NCBI GenBank assembly: GCA_905221605.1
Contig: CAJNDS010001779.1
Location: forward strand, 1,120,977-1,184,976
Length of the DNA stretch: 64,000 nt
DNA from: Symbiodinium natans
Lineage: Eukaryota; Sar; Dinophyceae; Suessiales; Symbiodiniaceae
Reading direction: 5' to 3'
Positions within the stretch are counted from its first letter, which is position 1. Every line of letters begins with the position of its first letter. Below the pieces are notes generated by a model, which saw nothing but the letters and a program-made list of their open reading frames with translations, was not told where the DNA came from and ran no database searches. Shown here one piece after another: positions 30,593 through 41,437 of the stretch. A program made the position numbers and the translations under genes.

Positions 30593-32822
30593 ATAAATTA
30601 ATTGAATTAATTGTACAGAATTGATTAAATTATTTAAATCCCCCGGCCTCTTTAAATAATTTAAATAATTTAAACAAGTTACATGGTCGGAAATTCGGCC
30701 TCAGGCGACTCCGGCCCAGAGCCTGGACTTGGGAGCATTTAAACAATTTAAATAATTTAAATACGCGCAATAAAATTGCCTCCGGGCAAAATTTGGCCAA
30801 ATCGAGCCGCGCATTCCTTATCGCGTACAAAGAGCAGCCCGACTTGGCTAAATTTTGCCCGGAGGCTGCCGGGAAAAATTTGGCCAAATCGAGCCGCGAG
30901 AGTTTATATAGTTTCGGGCCTTCAGAAAGGCGCGGCTCGATTTGGCCAAATTTTGCCCGGAGGCTGCCGGGCAAAATTTGGCCAAATCGAGCCGCGAGAG
31001 TTTATATAGTTTCGGGCCTTCAGAAAGGCGCCGCTCGATTTGGCCAAATTTTGCCGGGCAGTCTGCGGGCAAAATTTGGCCAAATCGAGCCGCGAGTCTG
31101 CGGGCTCAGAGCTTGGATTTGGAAGCATTTAAATAATTTAAATAATTCAAATAATTTAAATAATTTAAATAATTTAAATAATTTAATTGGGCCGAATTAA
31201 ATTATTTAAATTATTTAAATCCCCCGGCCTCTTTAAATAATTTAAATAATTTAAATAATTTAAATAATTTAAATAATTTAAATAAATTTAATTGGGCCGA
31301 GTTAAATTATTTAAATTATTTAAATCCCCCGGCCTCTTTAAATAATTTAAATAATTTAATTGGCCTGAATTGAATTATTTAAATTATTTAAATTATTTAA
31401 ATAATTTAAATGGTCGGAAATTCGGCCTCAGGCGACTCCGGCCCGATGCCTGGATTTGGGAGCATTTAAATAATTTAAATAATTTAAATAATTTAAATAA
31501 TTAAAATAATTTAAATAGTTTAAATAATTTAAATAATTTAAATAATTTAAATAATTTAATTGGGCCGAATTAAATTATTTAAATTATTTAAATCCCCCGG
31601 CCTATTTAAATAATTTAAATAATTTAAATAATTTAAATAATTTGATTGGCCTGAATTAAATTATTTAAATTATTTAAATTATTTAAATTATTTAAATAAT
31701 TTAAATGGTCGGAAATTCGGCCTCAGGCGACTCCGGCCCGGAGCCTGGATTTGGGAGCATTTAAATAATTTAAATAATTTAAATAATTTAAATAATTTAA
31801 ATAATTTAAATAATTTAAATAATTTAATTGGGCCGAATTAAATTATTTAAATTATTTAAATCCCCCGGCCTCTTTAAATAATTTAAATAAATTAAATAAT
31901 TTAAATAATTTAATTGGCCTGAATTAAATTATTTAAATTATTTAAATTATTTAAATTATTTAAATTATTTAAATATTTAAATTATTTAAATAATTTAAAT
32001 GGTCGGAAATTCGGCCTCAGGCGACTCCGGCCCGGAGCCTGGATTTGGGAGCATTTAAATAATTTAAATAATTTAAATAATTGAAATAATTTAATTGGGC
32101 CGAATTAAATTATTTAAATTATTTAAATCCCCCGGCCTCTTTAAATAATTTAAATAATTTAAATAATTTAAAGAATTTAAATAATTTAATTGGCCTGAAT
32201 TAAATTATTTAAATTATTTAAATCCCCCTGCCTCCTTAAATAATTGAAATAATTTAAATAATTTAATTGGCCGGAATTAAATTATTTAAAGTATTTAAAT
32301 TATTTAAATTATTTAAATAATTTAAATGGTCGGAAATTATTTCTCAGGCGACTCCGGCCCGCAGCCTGGATTTGGGAGCATTAAAATAATTTAAATAATT
32401 TAAATAATTTAAATAATTTAAATAATTTAAATAATTTAAATAATTTAAATAATTTAATTGGGCCGAATTAAATTATTTAAATTATTTAAATCCTCCGGCC
32501 TCTTTAAATAATTTAAATAATTTTAAATAATTTAAATAATTTAATTGCGCGGAATTAAATTATTTAAATTATTTAAATCCCCCGGCCTCCTTAATCAACT
32601 TAAACAATTTAAATAATTTAATTCGCCTGAATTAAATTATTTAAATTATTTAAATCCCCGGGCCTCTTTCAATTATTTAAATAATTTAAATAATTTAATT
32701 GGTCTCAATTAAATCATTTAAATTATTTAAATCACCCGACTTATTTAAATAATTAAATGGGTTGTAATTTTTATTTAAATTATTTAAATAATTTAAATTA
32801 TTTAAATAATTATCAGTTAAAT
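30593..32822. repeat. 9-bp AATTTAAAT satellite with G+C-rich higher-order blocks
   Basis: Tract of TTTAAATAA units, self-complementary in large part. Recurring blocks include ATGGTCGGAAATTCGGCCTC followed by AGGCGACTCCGGCCC, near 30681, 31410, 31705, 32000 and 32325 (about 300-bp spacing over most of the tract), and AAATCCCCCGGCCTC and TTGGGCCGAATTAAA hinges. Related in design, not in the ninth base, to the satellite at 1.5-4.1 kb. Confidence 0.95.
30772..31100. repeat. nested inverted repeats inside the satellite
   Basis: A GGCAAAATTTGGCCAAATCG unit and its reverse complement alternate about six times, separated by a GAGAGTTTATATAGTTTCGG spacer. The arms could form long hairpins. Not coding despite open frames. 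Confidence 0.85.
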
Positions 32823-32864
32823 AGAAAAGAAGAGAGGTTAAATAGACCCGAAAGGTTGCTCTTT

Positions 32865-32919
32865 CATATATATATATATATATGTTTACATACTCTCTAT
32901 ATATCTACACATAAATCAC

Positions 32920-32951
<32 letters not shown>

Positions 32952-32955
32952 GTAT
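32865..32955. repeat. TA-rich microsatellite
   Basis: ATATATATATATG, CATATATATATATATAC and ACATATACATATATATG runs. The following stretch to 33240 is unique and shows no gene. Confidence 0.9.
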
Positions 32956-33379
32956 TGAAACTGTTTATATGGTTCTATTTGATATAATGTAAAGTAGCAT
33001 TGTATTGTATGTTCGATGTTCGTGCTATGGCGCAAAGAGAAAGGACGAATCACAACCACCATTGTCCAGATTTCGTCCTGAAACCTTAAGGATGCATGGA
33101 TTTTCTGCAGGGCATGTCCAAACTTATCAAGACACCGCAAAAGCCAGTTGTGGTTTCTCCCGTTTGGGCCAGCCCACAAACATGGTTCAGTTGTGTTTTC
33201 CCCTGCGGGGTTGTGTTTTCTCCCGTTTGGTTGTGTTTCGACCCGGTCGCCCCTAAACCCTAAACCCTAAAACTCAAACCCTAAACCCTAAACCCTAAAC
33301 CCTAAACCCTAAACCCTAAACCCTAAACCCTAAACCCTAAACCCTAAACCCTAAACCCTAAACCCTAAACCCACACTAC

Positions 33380-33457
33380 CTTGGGTCAGCTCCAAGGGAA
33401 TTTCCTGAAGCCCTGGGCCTCTGCGGGCTCTTCGCGGAGCTCCTCCTCCTCCTCCTC
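33380..33457 (-). CDS. candidate mini-exon, Glu-rich
   Basis: Flanked by a TTTAGGG-type array on the plus-strand right and a CCCTAAA array on the left. On the minus strand an acceptor CGCCAG|GAGGAG and donor CCAAG|GTAGTG bound 78 bp. One frame begins with six Glu codons but meets a stop near the donor; two other frames are open. So the splice sites are good, the frame is uncertain. Confidence 0.3.
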
Positions 33458-34132
33458 CTGGCGTTTCGGGGTTTGGTAGAGTTTGGGGTTTAGGGTTTAG
33501 GGTTTAGGGTTTAGGGTTTAGGGTTTAGGGTTTAGGGTTTGGGGTTTAGGGTTTAGGGTTTGAGTTTTAGGGGTTAGGGTTTAGGGCTTAGGGTTTAGGG
33601 TATAGGGTTTAGGGTTTAGGGTTTAGGGTTTAGGGTTTAGGGTGTAGGGTGTAGGGTGTAGGGTGTACGGAGAGGGTTTAGGGTGTAGGGTTTAGGGTTT
33701 AGGGTTTGAGTTTAGGGTTTGAGGGTTTAGGGTTTAGGGTTTAAGGTTCACGCGTCTGGAGACCAAGCATCATACAAGTCACCTCTGCCTCCTTCCACTC
33801 CTGGGCCTCTGAATCCGAGTCCTCTGACAGCTCAAGCTGCAGTCGGAATCAGCGCCCTCGGGTGCTGAAACCTCGACCCGGCGCAGAGAGTCCCCGGACG
33901 CTATGATGAAGCGGCACCAGGTTTCCCTAGTCACCCACAGCGTGTACTCGCTCTGCGGCGCAGGCGTCGGTCGATCCACATATCGCGGCATGAACACTTC
34001 GGAGTCAGTGTCCGGCCAAAACTCTGCCTTCGCAGAGTTCTTCCTGCTTTCTTTAGGGTTTAGGGCTTAGGGTTTAGGGTTTAGGGCTTAGGGTTTTAGG
34101 GATCAGGGTTCAGGGTTTCAGGGTTTCAGGCG

Positions 34133-34176
34133 TCCTGCGGCTCCTTCTCCTCGGACTTTCGGGAGGCCTCCTCGAC
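34133..34176 (-). CDS. candidate mini-exon, charged coiled-coil-like
   Basis: Minus-strand acceptor GCCAG|GTCGAGG; the frame reads VEEASRKSEEKEPQDA. The 3' limit is unsure, since only a GC donor is possible. Sits in telomere-type repeat. Confidence 0.35.
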
Positions 34177-34239
34177 CTGGCTTGCCTTCGGTGGGCGGGT
34201 TTCGGGTTTCGGGTTTCGGGTTTAGGGTTTAGGGTTTAG

Positions 34240-34425
34240 GGGTTTAGGGGTTTCGGGGTTTGGGGGTTTCGGGGTTTAGGGGTTTAGGGGTTTAGGGGTT
34301 TAGGGGTTTAGGGGTTTAGGGGTTTAGGGGTTTAGGGGTTTAGGGGTTTAGGGGCTTAGGGGTTTAGGGGTTTGGGGGTGTAGGGGTTTGGGGGTTTAGG
34401 GGTTTAGGGGTTTAGGGTTTTGGTT
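34240..34425. repeat. octamer variant array (TTTAGGGG)n
   Basis: About 20 units of GGGGTTTA, a telomere-type repeat with one extra G; a larger block of the same kind lies at 54008-54283. Confidence 0.9.
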
Positions 34426-34479
34426 TAGGGTTTGGGGCTTAGGGTTTAGGCTTCCGGCTTTAGGGTTTAGGGGACGGTT

Positions 34480-34870
34480 CTAGTGCCGGCTTTGCAGAGC
34501 CTGGTGCTTAGCGGTACATGCAGTGGGGGAGGGGGAAGGGTGGGGGACTTCATTCCAAAAAACACCCGGTTTGTCCACCAAGTCTTCTGGGGGTTCTACC
34601 TCGGACCCTTAAGGTTGTACCCTTGGGTTTTGGGGTCCCTTGCATCGCCACAGGGGATGGAGTCTCTTCTTGCCAAGGGGTCTCCGGCACATCCAACAAG
34701 CCCATCTTATGCACGGAGCAACAACAGCAATATGGGAGATCCTGAAGCCCTTAAACCTCCCCCCTCCCCTCATCCCCTGAACCCCCGGCCTCTGTCCCCT
34801 TGGCAGTGATGTGCTCCTCCTCAGGCCGGCAAGCCTCCGCCTCCCGCCAATGGAATACACCCGTGGCTTA
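34480..34870. other. unique island, no supported gene
   Basis: Open on the plus strand for about 108 codons but without a recognisable motif. A CCCTTGGGTTTTGGGGTCCC stretch near 34618 is repeated near 54983, pointing to a dispersed repeat rather than a gene. Confidence 0.3.
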
Positions 34871-35153
34871 ATGGTTTCGGGGTTTAGGGGCTAGGAGTTT
34901 AGGGCTTAGGGGTTAGAGGTTTAGGGGTTCGGGGGTTTAGGGGTTTAGGCGTATTCCGTAGTGCACGGGCAGCAAGAAGGTATGCGCAAAGGCTTCTGGC
35001 AGAATCGCTCGCGACACTAGAAAGGTGTCAAGTTCATGCTTTGCACAATCGAAAAGCCGAAGACAAGGACCGTTTTTTACCTCCTCAAAACTATGCCCTA
35101 AACCCATACGATTCTAGACGAGACCGAAGAGCAACCCCGGGATTGAAGGGGTG

Positions 35154-35415
35154 CCCTTTCTGGTTTAAAGGGCTCAATAAGGAACCTAAAGCCTAAAAAA
35201 AAGTGAACAAGGGCCTACTCTGGGTCCTAGACACCCTAAACCCTAAACCCAAAACCGTAGACCCTAAACCCTAAACCCCAAACCCTCAACCCCAAACGGC
35301 GTGAGAGAGCTCGCAGCGCCGTAAACCCTAAACCCTTTCTGGGTTAGAAGGCTCAATAAGGAAACCTAAAACCCAAAAAAAGGGAATAAGGCCCTACTCT
35401 GGGTCCTAGACACCC
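35154..35415. repeat. local duplication ending in CTACTCTGGGTCCTAG
   Basis: 35154-35235 and 35334-35415 match closely (CCCTTTCTGG...GGCTCAATAAGGAA...CTACTCTGGGTCCTAGACACCC). A more distant relative is at about 60720-60795 and part of one near 38930-39030, so this is a dispersed repeat family. Confidence 0.75.
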
Positions 35416-36212
35416 TGAACCCTAAACCCTAAACCCTATACCCTAAACCCTAAACCCCATTCTAGCGTATGTTCGTTGACTTAAGGTGTCGTGGACCTGC
35501 GCGGAGTCGTTGAGCTCCTCCCCTCGCTTCTTCTGCAGGAGCCCCTTGAATCCTTGGGGGCACTGAGGGGGGCTGAAGCACGATGAGGGGTTTTAGGGTG
35601 TGGGGCTTGGGGCTGCGAACTTCGGAGTTTAGGGTTTAGGCTTGAGGGTTTAGGGCAAGCCTCGCGAATCAGGGATTCCTGTTGTAAACGTACCGACAGC
35701 CCAAAGGACCCTAACCTAGTTGTCCAGTATCCTAGAAGAACTAAAGGTTCACCTGTGGGATTATAGCGGGAATAGAGGACCCCAAACAAAGATGAAAGGT
35801 TAACTGCTCTACTACTAAGACTCTAAACCCCAAACCCTAAACCCTAAACCCTAAACCCTAAACCCCAAACCCCAAAACCCAAAACCCCAAACCTAGAGCC
35901 AGCCCGCTCCAAAGGTAAGGGATGTGCGACGGGCGCGCATCAAGGCAGGGGACCCTGGTGCCGTCGTTGCTTCAGGGTGTCGGGTGTCGGGCGTAGGGTA
36001 ACCCTCAACCCCTAAACCCTAAACCTTGCACCCTAAACCCTAAACCCTAGACCCAAAACCCTAAACTGCCCTAAACCCTAACACATATCCTCAAGCTCCT
36101 TACGCCCTACACCCAAATCCCTAAGCCCTAAGCTAGGTTGTTCATGTCTAGCAGCACACATGTGAGCCATCGCATGATGCGAAGTAGGCTTGTTTTTGTG
36201 GATGAGTATTTC

Positions 36213-36302
36213 GAGGTTCATGGGTACTTATAAGTAGGGTAGTTGCGGTTGTAACCTTACTTACGGCATTGTAACCCTACTTCTAAGTGCCCCTGAACCT
36301 TC
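36213..36302. repeat. foldback element, MITE-like
   Basis: Arms GAGGTTCATGGGTACTTATA and its imperfect reverse complement ending GTGCCCCTGAACCTTC pair over about 30 bp around a short loop. Relatives at 38636-38718 and, truncated, at 62627-62688. Confidence 0.7.
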
Positions 36303-36780
36303 AAGTATCCACTCCAAGAAAGGGTTTAGGGATCCACACGCTCACCAATATTTGTAAGGACCCCCATATGCACTTGCTAAAAAAGCACGCTGGTGCAAAA
36401 ACCCTCCGTTCGTGGGGGGGGGGGGGGGGGATCATGCCGAGGCACGCTCATGCAGTGCCTTCTTCCGTGCTTCTCTGTCCTGCTCAGCTCTGTCCTGGCA
36501 AAGTTGATGAGAAAGCCAATGGCAATGCCTTGCAGACACTACTGGTAGCGGATCCGTCGTGTCAGAAGTGACACCCGGGCGGAATGCTGGTCTTTCATCC
36601 AAGAATCTTTTCTCAAGCCTACTGAACTAGCAGATAACGGCCTGCATGCGCTGTGATGTGCAACCGCAATCACCAAGGAGTCTGCCACCTAATGATGACA
36701 TATGGCGTGGCTGTATACCAGGGCTCTCTTGCAATGGCAACTCAATGTGTAATATACATATCGACAGAAAATGAAATTAC

Positions 36781-36856
36781 ACGTGTGTGTGTATATATAT
36801 ATACACATATACCTGTACATATACATATACATATACATATACATGTACATATACCA
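36781..36856. repeat. (TG)n/(TA)n/(ACATAT)n microsatellite
   Basis: GTGTGTGTATATATATATACAC followed by CATATA repeats. Non-coding. Confidence 0.9.
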
Positions 36857-37092
36857 TGGTTCTCCCGTCATGGCAATTGAAGTTCCCCAAAACCTCAACC
36901 CTAAACCCCTACGCCCCTACACCCCTAAACCCCTAAACTCCGAAACCCCTCAGCCCCTGAACCCTAAGCCCTAAACCAAACCCCAAACCCCAAACCCTTA
37001 ACCCTAAACCCTAAACCCTAAACCCTATGCCCTATGCCCTCTGCTTGGCTTGCGAAAGCAGCAGCCCCAGACAAAACTGGCTGTTCTTAGTC

Positions 37093-37163
37093 GGGAATGA
37101 GGGAATGAGCGCCCTATATCATTCCTTAACGGGTATGTATAGGGCCCTCATTCCCTCATTCCC
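37093..37163. repeat. hairpin with GAATGAGGGAATGAG arms
   Basis: GGGAATGAGGGAATGAGCGC then CCTATA on the left; TATAGGGCCCTCATTCCC then TCATTCCC on the right. Arms of about 26 bp pair with one or two mismatches around a 19-base loop. Confidence 0.75.
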
Positions 37164-37251
37164 TCAACCCTAAACCCTGAAGCCTGAACCCTAAACCCTG
37201 ATACCTAAACCCTAAATCCCTGAATCCCAAACCCGAAACCCTACTAAGAAC

Positions 37252-37306
37252 CATCCAGAAAACGCTCCTCCGCCGCCTTCCGGGCCGCCTCCTCGGCCTG
37301 ACGGGC
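37252..37306 (-). CDS. candidate mini-exon, Glu/Ala/Arg-rich
   Basis: Minus-strand acceptor AACCAG|GCCCGT and donor GGATG|GTTCTT bound 55 bp reading ARQAEEAARKAAEERFLD. Composition matches the two large coiled-coil exons. Both sides are telomere-type repeat. Confidence 0.45.
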
Positions 37307-38164
37307 CTGGTTGCAGGGCGCTTTCGGGTTTGAGGGGGTTTAGGGTTCAGGGTTTAGGGATTATATTGTGTAAGGTTTCGGGGTTTAGTGGGAAGGGTTC
37401 AGGGCCTAGGGGTTTTGCGTTTAGGGTTCAGGGTTCAGGATTTCGGGGGCTTAGGGCTTGGGTTTTTGGGGTTTAGAGGGTGTCGGGTTTGGGTTTCCAG
37501 GGTTTTGGGAGGTTTAGTTAGGGTTTGGGGTTTGGGGTTTTGGCGTGTTGGGGGTGTGGGGGTTTAGGGTTTAGAGGTTTAGGGTTGGCGTCCGTTTGGG
37601 CAAACGACCGGCTTGCACAACAGGGTGCTTGTCAACACTGCAACTGGGTTAGGGGGTTTAGGGTTTAGGGTCTAGGGTTCAGGGTTTAGGGTTTAGGGTT
37701 TAGGGTTTAGGGTTTAGGGTTTAGGGTTTAGGGTTTAGGGTTTAGGGTTTAGGGTTTAGGGTTTAGGGTTTAGGGTTTAGGGTGAAGGGCCCAACGGCCC
37801 AACCTTGTAGAGGGCACGCACCGCGATCGCACTAGGGGCTGTGTCCCGGGGCCGAAGCAGCTGAAACACTTTGGTGAGCACACCCTAAACCCTAAACCCT
37901 AAACCCTAAACCCTAAACCCTAAACCCTAAACCCTAAACCCTAAACCCTAAACCCTAAACCCTCACAGCAGCAGCAGCGAAGCGGATGTCATACCGCTGC
38001 TTGCCCCTGACCAAGCCGTGTTGTTCAGGCACCATGAAACCCAAAAACCCTGAAGCCCTGAACCCTACGACCCTAAACCCTCAAACCCCAAGCATTTAAG
38101 CCCAAATTGCTAAAACCCGAAAAAACCCTAAAGCCCTGAATCCTAAGCCCAAAACCCTAAAACC

Positions 38165-38300
38165 CCAAAGCCCTATAAAAACCCTAAAACCCTAAAACCC
38201 TAAAACCCTAAAACCCTAAAACCCTAAAACCCTAAAACCCTAAAACCCTAAAACCCTAAAACCCTAAAACCCTAAAACCCTAAAACCCTAAAACCCTAAA
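38165..38300. repeat. octamer variant array (CCCTAAAA)n
   Basis: About 15 units, the TTTTAGGG type, changing abruptly to CCCTAAA just before the exon-like island at 38317. Confidence 0.95.
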
Positions 38301-38316
38301 CCCTAAACCCTAAACC

Positions 38317-38408
38317 CTCGCCTCCTCGGCGGCCGCGGCGGCAGCCTCAGCCTCTCGCGCCAGGCGCTGCTCCTCCTCCCTCCGAGCCTGTGCCTGGCGC
38401 CGACACGC
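38317..38408 (-). CDS. candidate mini-exon, coiled-coil-like
   Basis: Minus-strand acceptor CTCTTGCAG|GCGTGT (with a pyrimidine tract) and a donor inside GAGG|GTTTAG, the first telomere-type unit. The 92 bp read ACRRQAQARREEEQRLAR then EAEAAAAAAEEAR in one open frame. CCCTAAA array on one side, TTTAGGG array on the other. Confidence 0.5.
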
Positions 38409-38635
38409 CTGCAAGAGGCGTGTTAGGGTTTAGGGTTTAGGGTTTAGGGTTTAGGGTTAGGGTTTAGGGTTTAGGGTTTAGGGTTTAGGGTTCAGGGTTC
38501 AGGGTTCAGGGTTCTGGGTTCAGGGTTCAGGGGTTAGGGTGCGTACCTCGACTACACTCTGAAAACTATTCCTAAGTATGGTCCTCTTAAACCCAACCAG
38601 GTTTAGCATGAAATATCTCAAGGGGCTACTTAGTG

Positions 38636-38718
38636 TAGGTTCATGGGTACTCATACGCAGGGCGCTACAACCATAGTTACCCTACTTGTAACTCTACTTA
38701 AAACTACCCATGAACCTC
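38636..38718. repeat. foldback element, second copy
   Basis: TAGGTTCATGGGTA and TACCCATGAACCTCCA ends; related to 36213-36302. Confidence 0.7.
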
Positions 38719-39149
38719 CAAGTAGTGTTAGGCATGAGGGCCCATTAAATCAGAGTGGGTATTTTGGGTTGAGGATCTAGTGCTTAGCAGATCTATATGA
38801 AATTTTACTAGTTCTTACTGGGGAACTAGGGTCTTAACCAGCTTATATGCCGCAACCCACCAGCCAGTTTGTAGTTTCTTTTCTTCGCAAGGGTTCCCCC
38901 CTTCCTAGACCCAAGAGCAACCTAGCAATACAAGAGGCGCCCTTTTTGGTTTTGTATACGGGCTTAGACCCTAAACCCTAAACCCTAAACCCTAAAAAAG
39001 GCAAGAAGGGTCTACTCCGCGTCCGACTGTGAGGGGCTCTTAACCCATGGTGCATCCCTTGATTGCATCTTTCGAGCACCTCCCCCCCCAAAAAAATAGA
39101 ATAATTAATAATCATAATAATAATCATCATCATCATAATCCTAATCATA

Positions 39150-39182
<33 letters not shown>

Positions 39183-39296
39183 TACATACATACATACATA
39201 CATACATACATACATACATACATACATACATACATACATACATACATACATACATACATACATACATACATACATACTACATACATACATACATAC
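39150..39296. repeat. (TA)n followed by (CATA)n microsatellite
   Basis: TA dinucleotides then about 28 CATA tetramers. Tyr-Ile-His and Met-Tyr-Val-Cys frames through it are artefacts. Confidence 0.95.
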
Positions 39297-40101
39297 AGGG
39301 CACCTGCCTAAACCTGTAAACCCGATTAGCCCTTCAACCCTATAAAAAAAAACATAAACCCTGTAAAGCCCTACAAACCCTTTAAACCCCATAAACACAA
39401 AAAATCGATAAACCCCATAAAGCCTGCAACCACAAACCCTATGAACCCTTAACTTCAACCCTATAAACCCTCTAAACCCTCAAACCCGAAGAACCAGTGA
39501 CACTATTCGTGTATGGTGATTCCCCAAAGGGGGTCGACTCTCCTTGCTCCTTAGGGATTTAAGGGTTTAGGGTTTAGGGTTTAGGGGTTTAAGGGTATGG
39601 GGTTTAAGGGGTTCATGGGGTTCATGGGTTTATGTATGGAGGGCTTAAGGGGTTTTGTGGGGTTCATGAGGTTCACGTGGCTTGTGGGATTTACGGGGTT
39701 TATAGGGTTTAGGCTTTGTTGCTTGAGGGACTTTTAGTGCTTTTGGGCTTCATGTGCCCTGGGCCTTAATAACCCTCGACCAGGTTGTGGGTTGCTTGTC
39801 GACCCCGGGGCCCAACCTGTGGCACTTGTGACTCCTCCTGTCTCTTCCGCTGCAGGAGGCTCTTCATTCCTCACTTGGCTCGTGGGTAAACCCGAAACCC
39901 TAAACCCTAAACCCTAAACCCTAAACTCTAAACCCTAAACCCCTAAACCCTAAACCTGAACCCTAAACCCTCATGAACCCCGCCAAGTAGGCAGCTGAAC
40001 CCTAAATTCTAAACCCTAAACCCTAAACCGTAAACCGTAAACCCTAAACCCTAAACCCTAAACCCTAAACCCTAAACCCTAAACCCTAAACCCTAAACCC
40101 T

Positions 40102-40438
40102 TGAGGAAAGCCCTCTTCCAGCCGAGGCCAACATCCTGCCGCTCATCGACGCCATTTTCTTCTGGCTCCCAGGGAAGGCTGCGGAAAGGAAGCCCTTGAG
40201 CCATGATCAAACACTGATGTAAAGCAGAGCTTTACATAGACTTTTGGACAGAAAGTATTCATAAAGGTATGAGCAGAGCTCTACACGATGCATTGTCTGT
40301 GGTAACCTGTACAAAAGCCACTTAAGGACAGAGCATCTCGCTGGTCGTAAAACAGATTTCTCCAATTCGAGTCGTTGCCATGGCGGATTCTGATGTTGGG
40401 ACTGTAGTGGGCCTTCCTGAAGATCCCATGCAACGTGA
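40102..40438 (+). repeat. 5' LTR
   Basis: Begins TGAGGAAAGC and ends CCATGCAACGTGA; it does not show a TG...CA end pair. It includes the ATG of the first ORF at 40380, which is unusual for an LTR and leaves no untranslated leader for a primer-binding site immediately after it. Confidence 0.9.
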
Positions 40439-41291
40439 GGTTATGCTAGCCCAAACTGGTGCTGTGCATCCGCAAGAGCCCCTGGTGAATGGTGTGGATC
40501 CAGGGCATGTTCTGTCGCCAAGCAGCGAGCAACTTGGACAAGGATCGACGACAGTGTCTGGAGCTGAAATTCTGCCGGCAGAAAGGGGCACCTATGGTAC
40601 AATGGATGATGCAGTATCGTTTGCAGATCCACCTGGGACCTCGCCAGAACTACAGGCTGCTGGAAATGTGCTGGATCGGGAAGTCGCATCGAGGCAGGAT
40701 CAGGCGGGTGGCCCAAGAGCTACGACGAATCTTGACCTCGGCGGAGCCGATCGCAACACAATGATTTCTGGGAGTGGGCAGATAGCTCAGACTGGTTTTG
40801 TGACGCCCCGCTCAACCCGCTCTACTTTGGGGGGAAATCAGCAATGGTTGGCTGGTCTTGAGATGCCAGCCTGGGTGTCAAGGCTAAGTTCATATCTGAC
40901 AGTTGCAGCGGGCAACGACATGTATCCAAGCCCTTTGGGAGGAAGCCAGGCCTCCCATCACTCGCCCCCTGGAGGTGCTGCGTTCACTATCCGGGGCCCA
41001 GTGCCTCGACCTGTTACCTCGCCCACACCGCCAAGCTCCTCAAGTATCCCACAGGAGGCGATCCAAGCTGAAGTCCAAAGGCAACTCGGAGATATATTGC
41101 AAAGGCTTCAGATAGCTGAGCAGCGAAACGTGGAGTTGGAGCAGGCTTTGGTCAGGGCAAGAGAATTGCAAAATGGGGCGCAAGGTACAGGGCCATCAAC
41201 TCCTCAGGTCACCCGGGAGTCAACAAGTATGGGAGTACCTGGACGAGTTCCAGGCTATGAACCCCTCATCCCATCCCAGGAGGAGTATTAG
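40380..41291 (+). CDS. copia ORF1, Gag N-terminal part
   Basis: 303 codons from an ATG that lies inside the 5' LTR, so the first 20 codons are LTR sequence. The protein is Ser/Pro/Gly-rich and disordered in look, with a helical heptad-like part at about residues 225-265 (AEVQRQLGDILQRLQIAEQ) that could oligomerise, as Gag does. No zinc finger here. It ends at TAG 41289-41291, while the Pol frame is open from 41261 on and lies one base back, giving a 31-bp overlap. A -1 frame change would join them. I see no standard slippery heptamer in the overlap. Alternatively ORF1 is made separately or the shift is a sequence error. Confidence 0.7.
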   Translation: MADSDVGTVVGLPEDPMQREVMLAQTGAVHPQEPLVNGVDPGHVLSPSSEQLGQGSTTVSGAEILPAERGTYGTMDDAVSFADPPGTSPELQAAGNVLDREVASRQDQAGGPRATTNLDLGGADRNTMISGSGQIAQTGFVTPRSTRSTLGGNQQWLAGLEMPAWVSRLSSYLTVAAGNDMYPSPLGGSQASHHSPPGGAAFTIRGPVPRPVTSPTPPSSSSIPQEAIQAEVQRQLGDILQRLQIAEQRNVELEQALVRARELQNGAQGTGPSTPQVTRESTSMGVPGRVPGYEPLIPSQEEY

Positions 41292-41437
41292 GCCCTGGAG
41301 TACCCCTAACTGATCCAGATCATGGTGCACGACCTTCTGCCGAGCCTCCAAGTCGAACTGTTCCCCCGGCAACTACATCAGGAAGATCAGAACCTCCGGA
41401 GAACAGGACTCAGGAGCAGCGGCAGGGAAGGACTACG

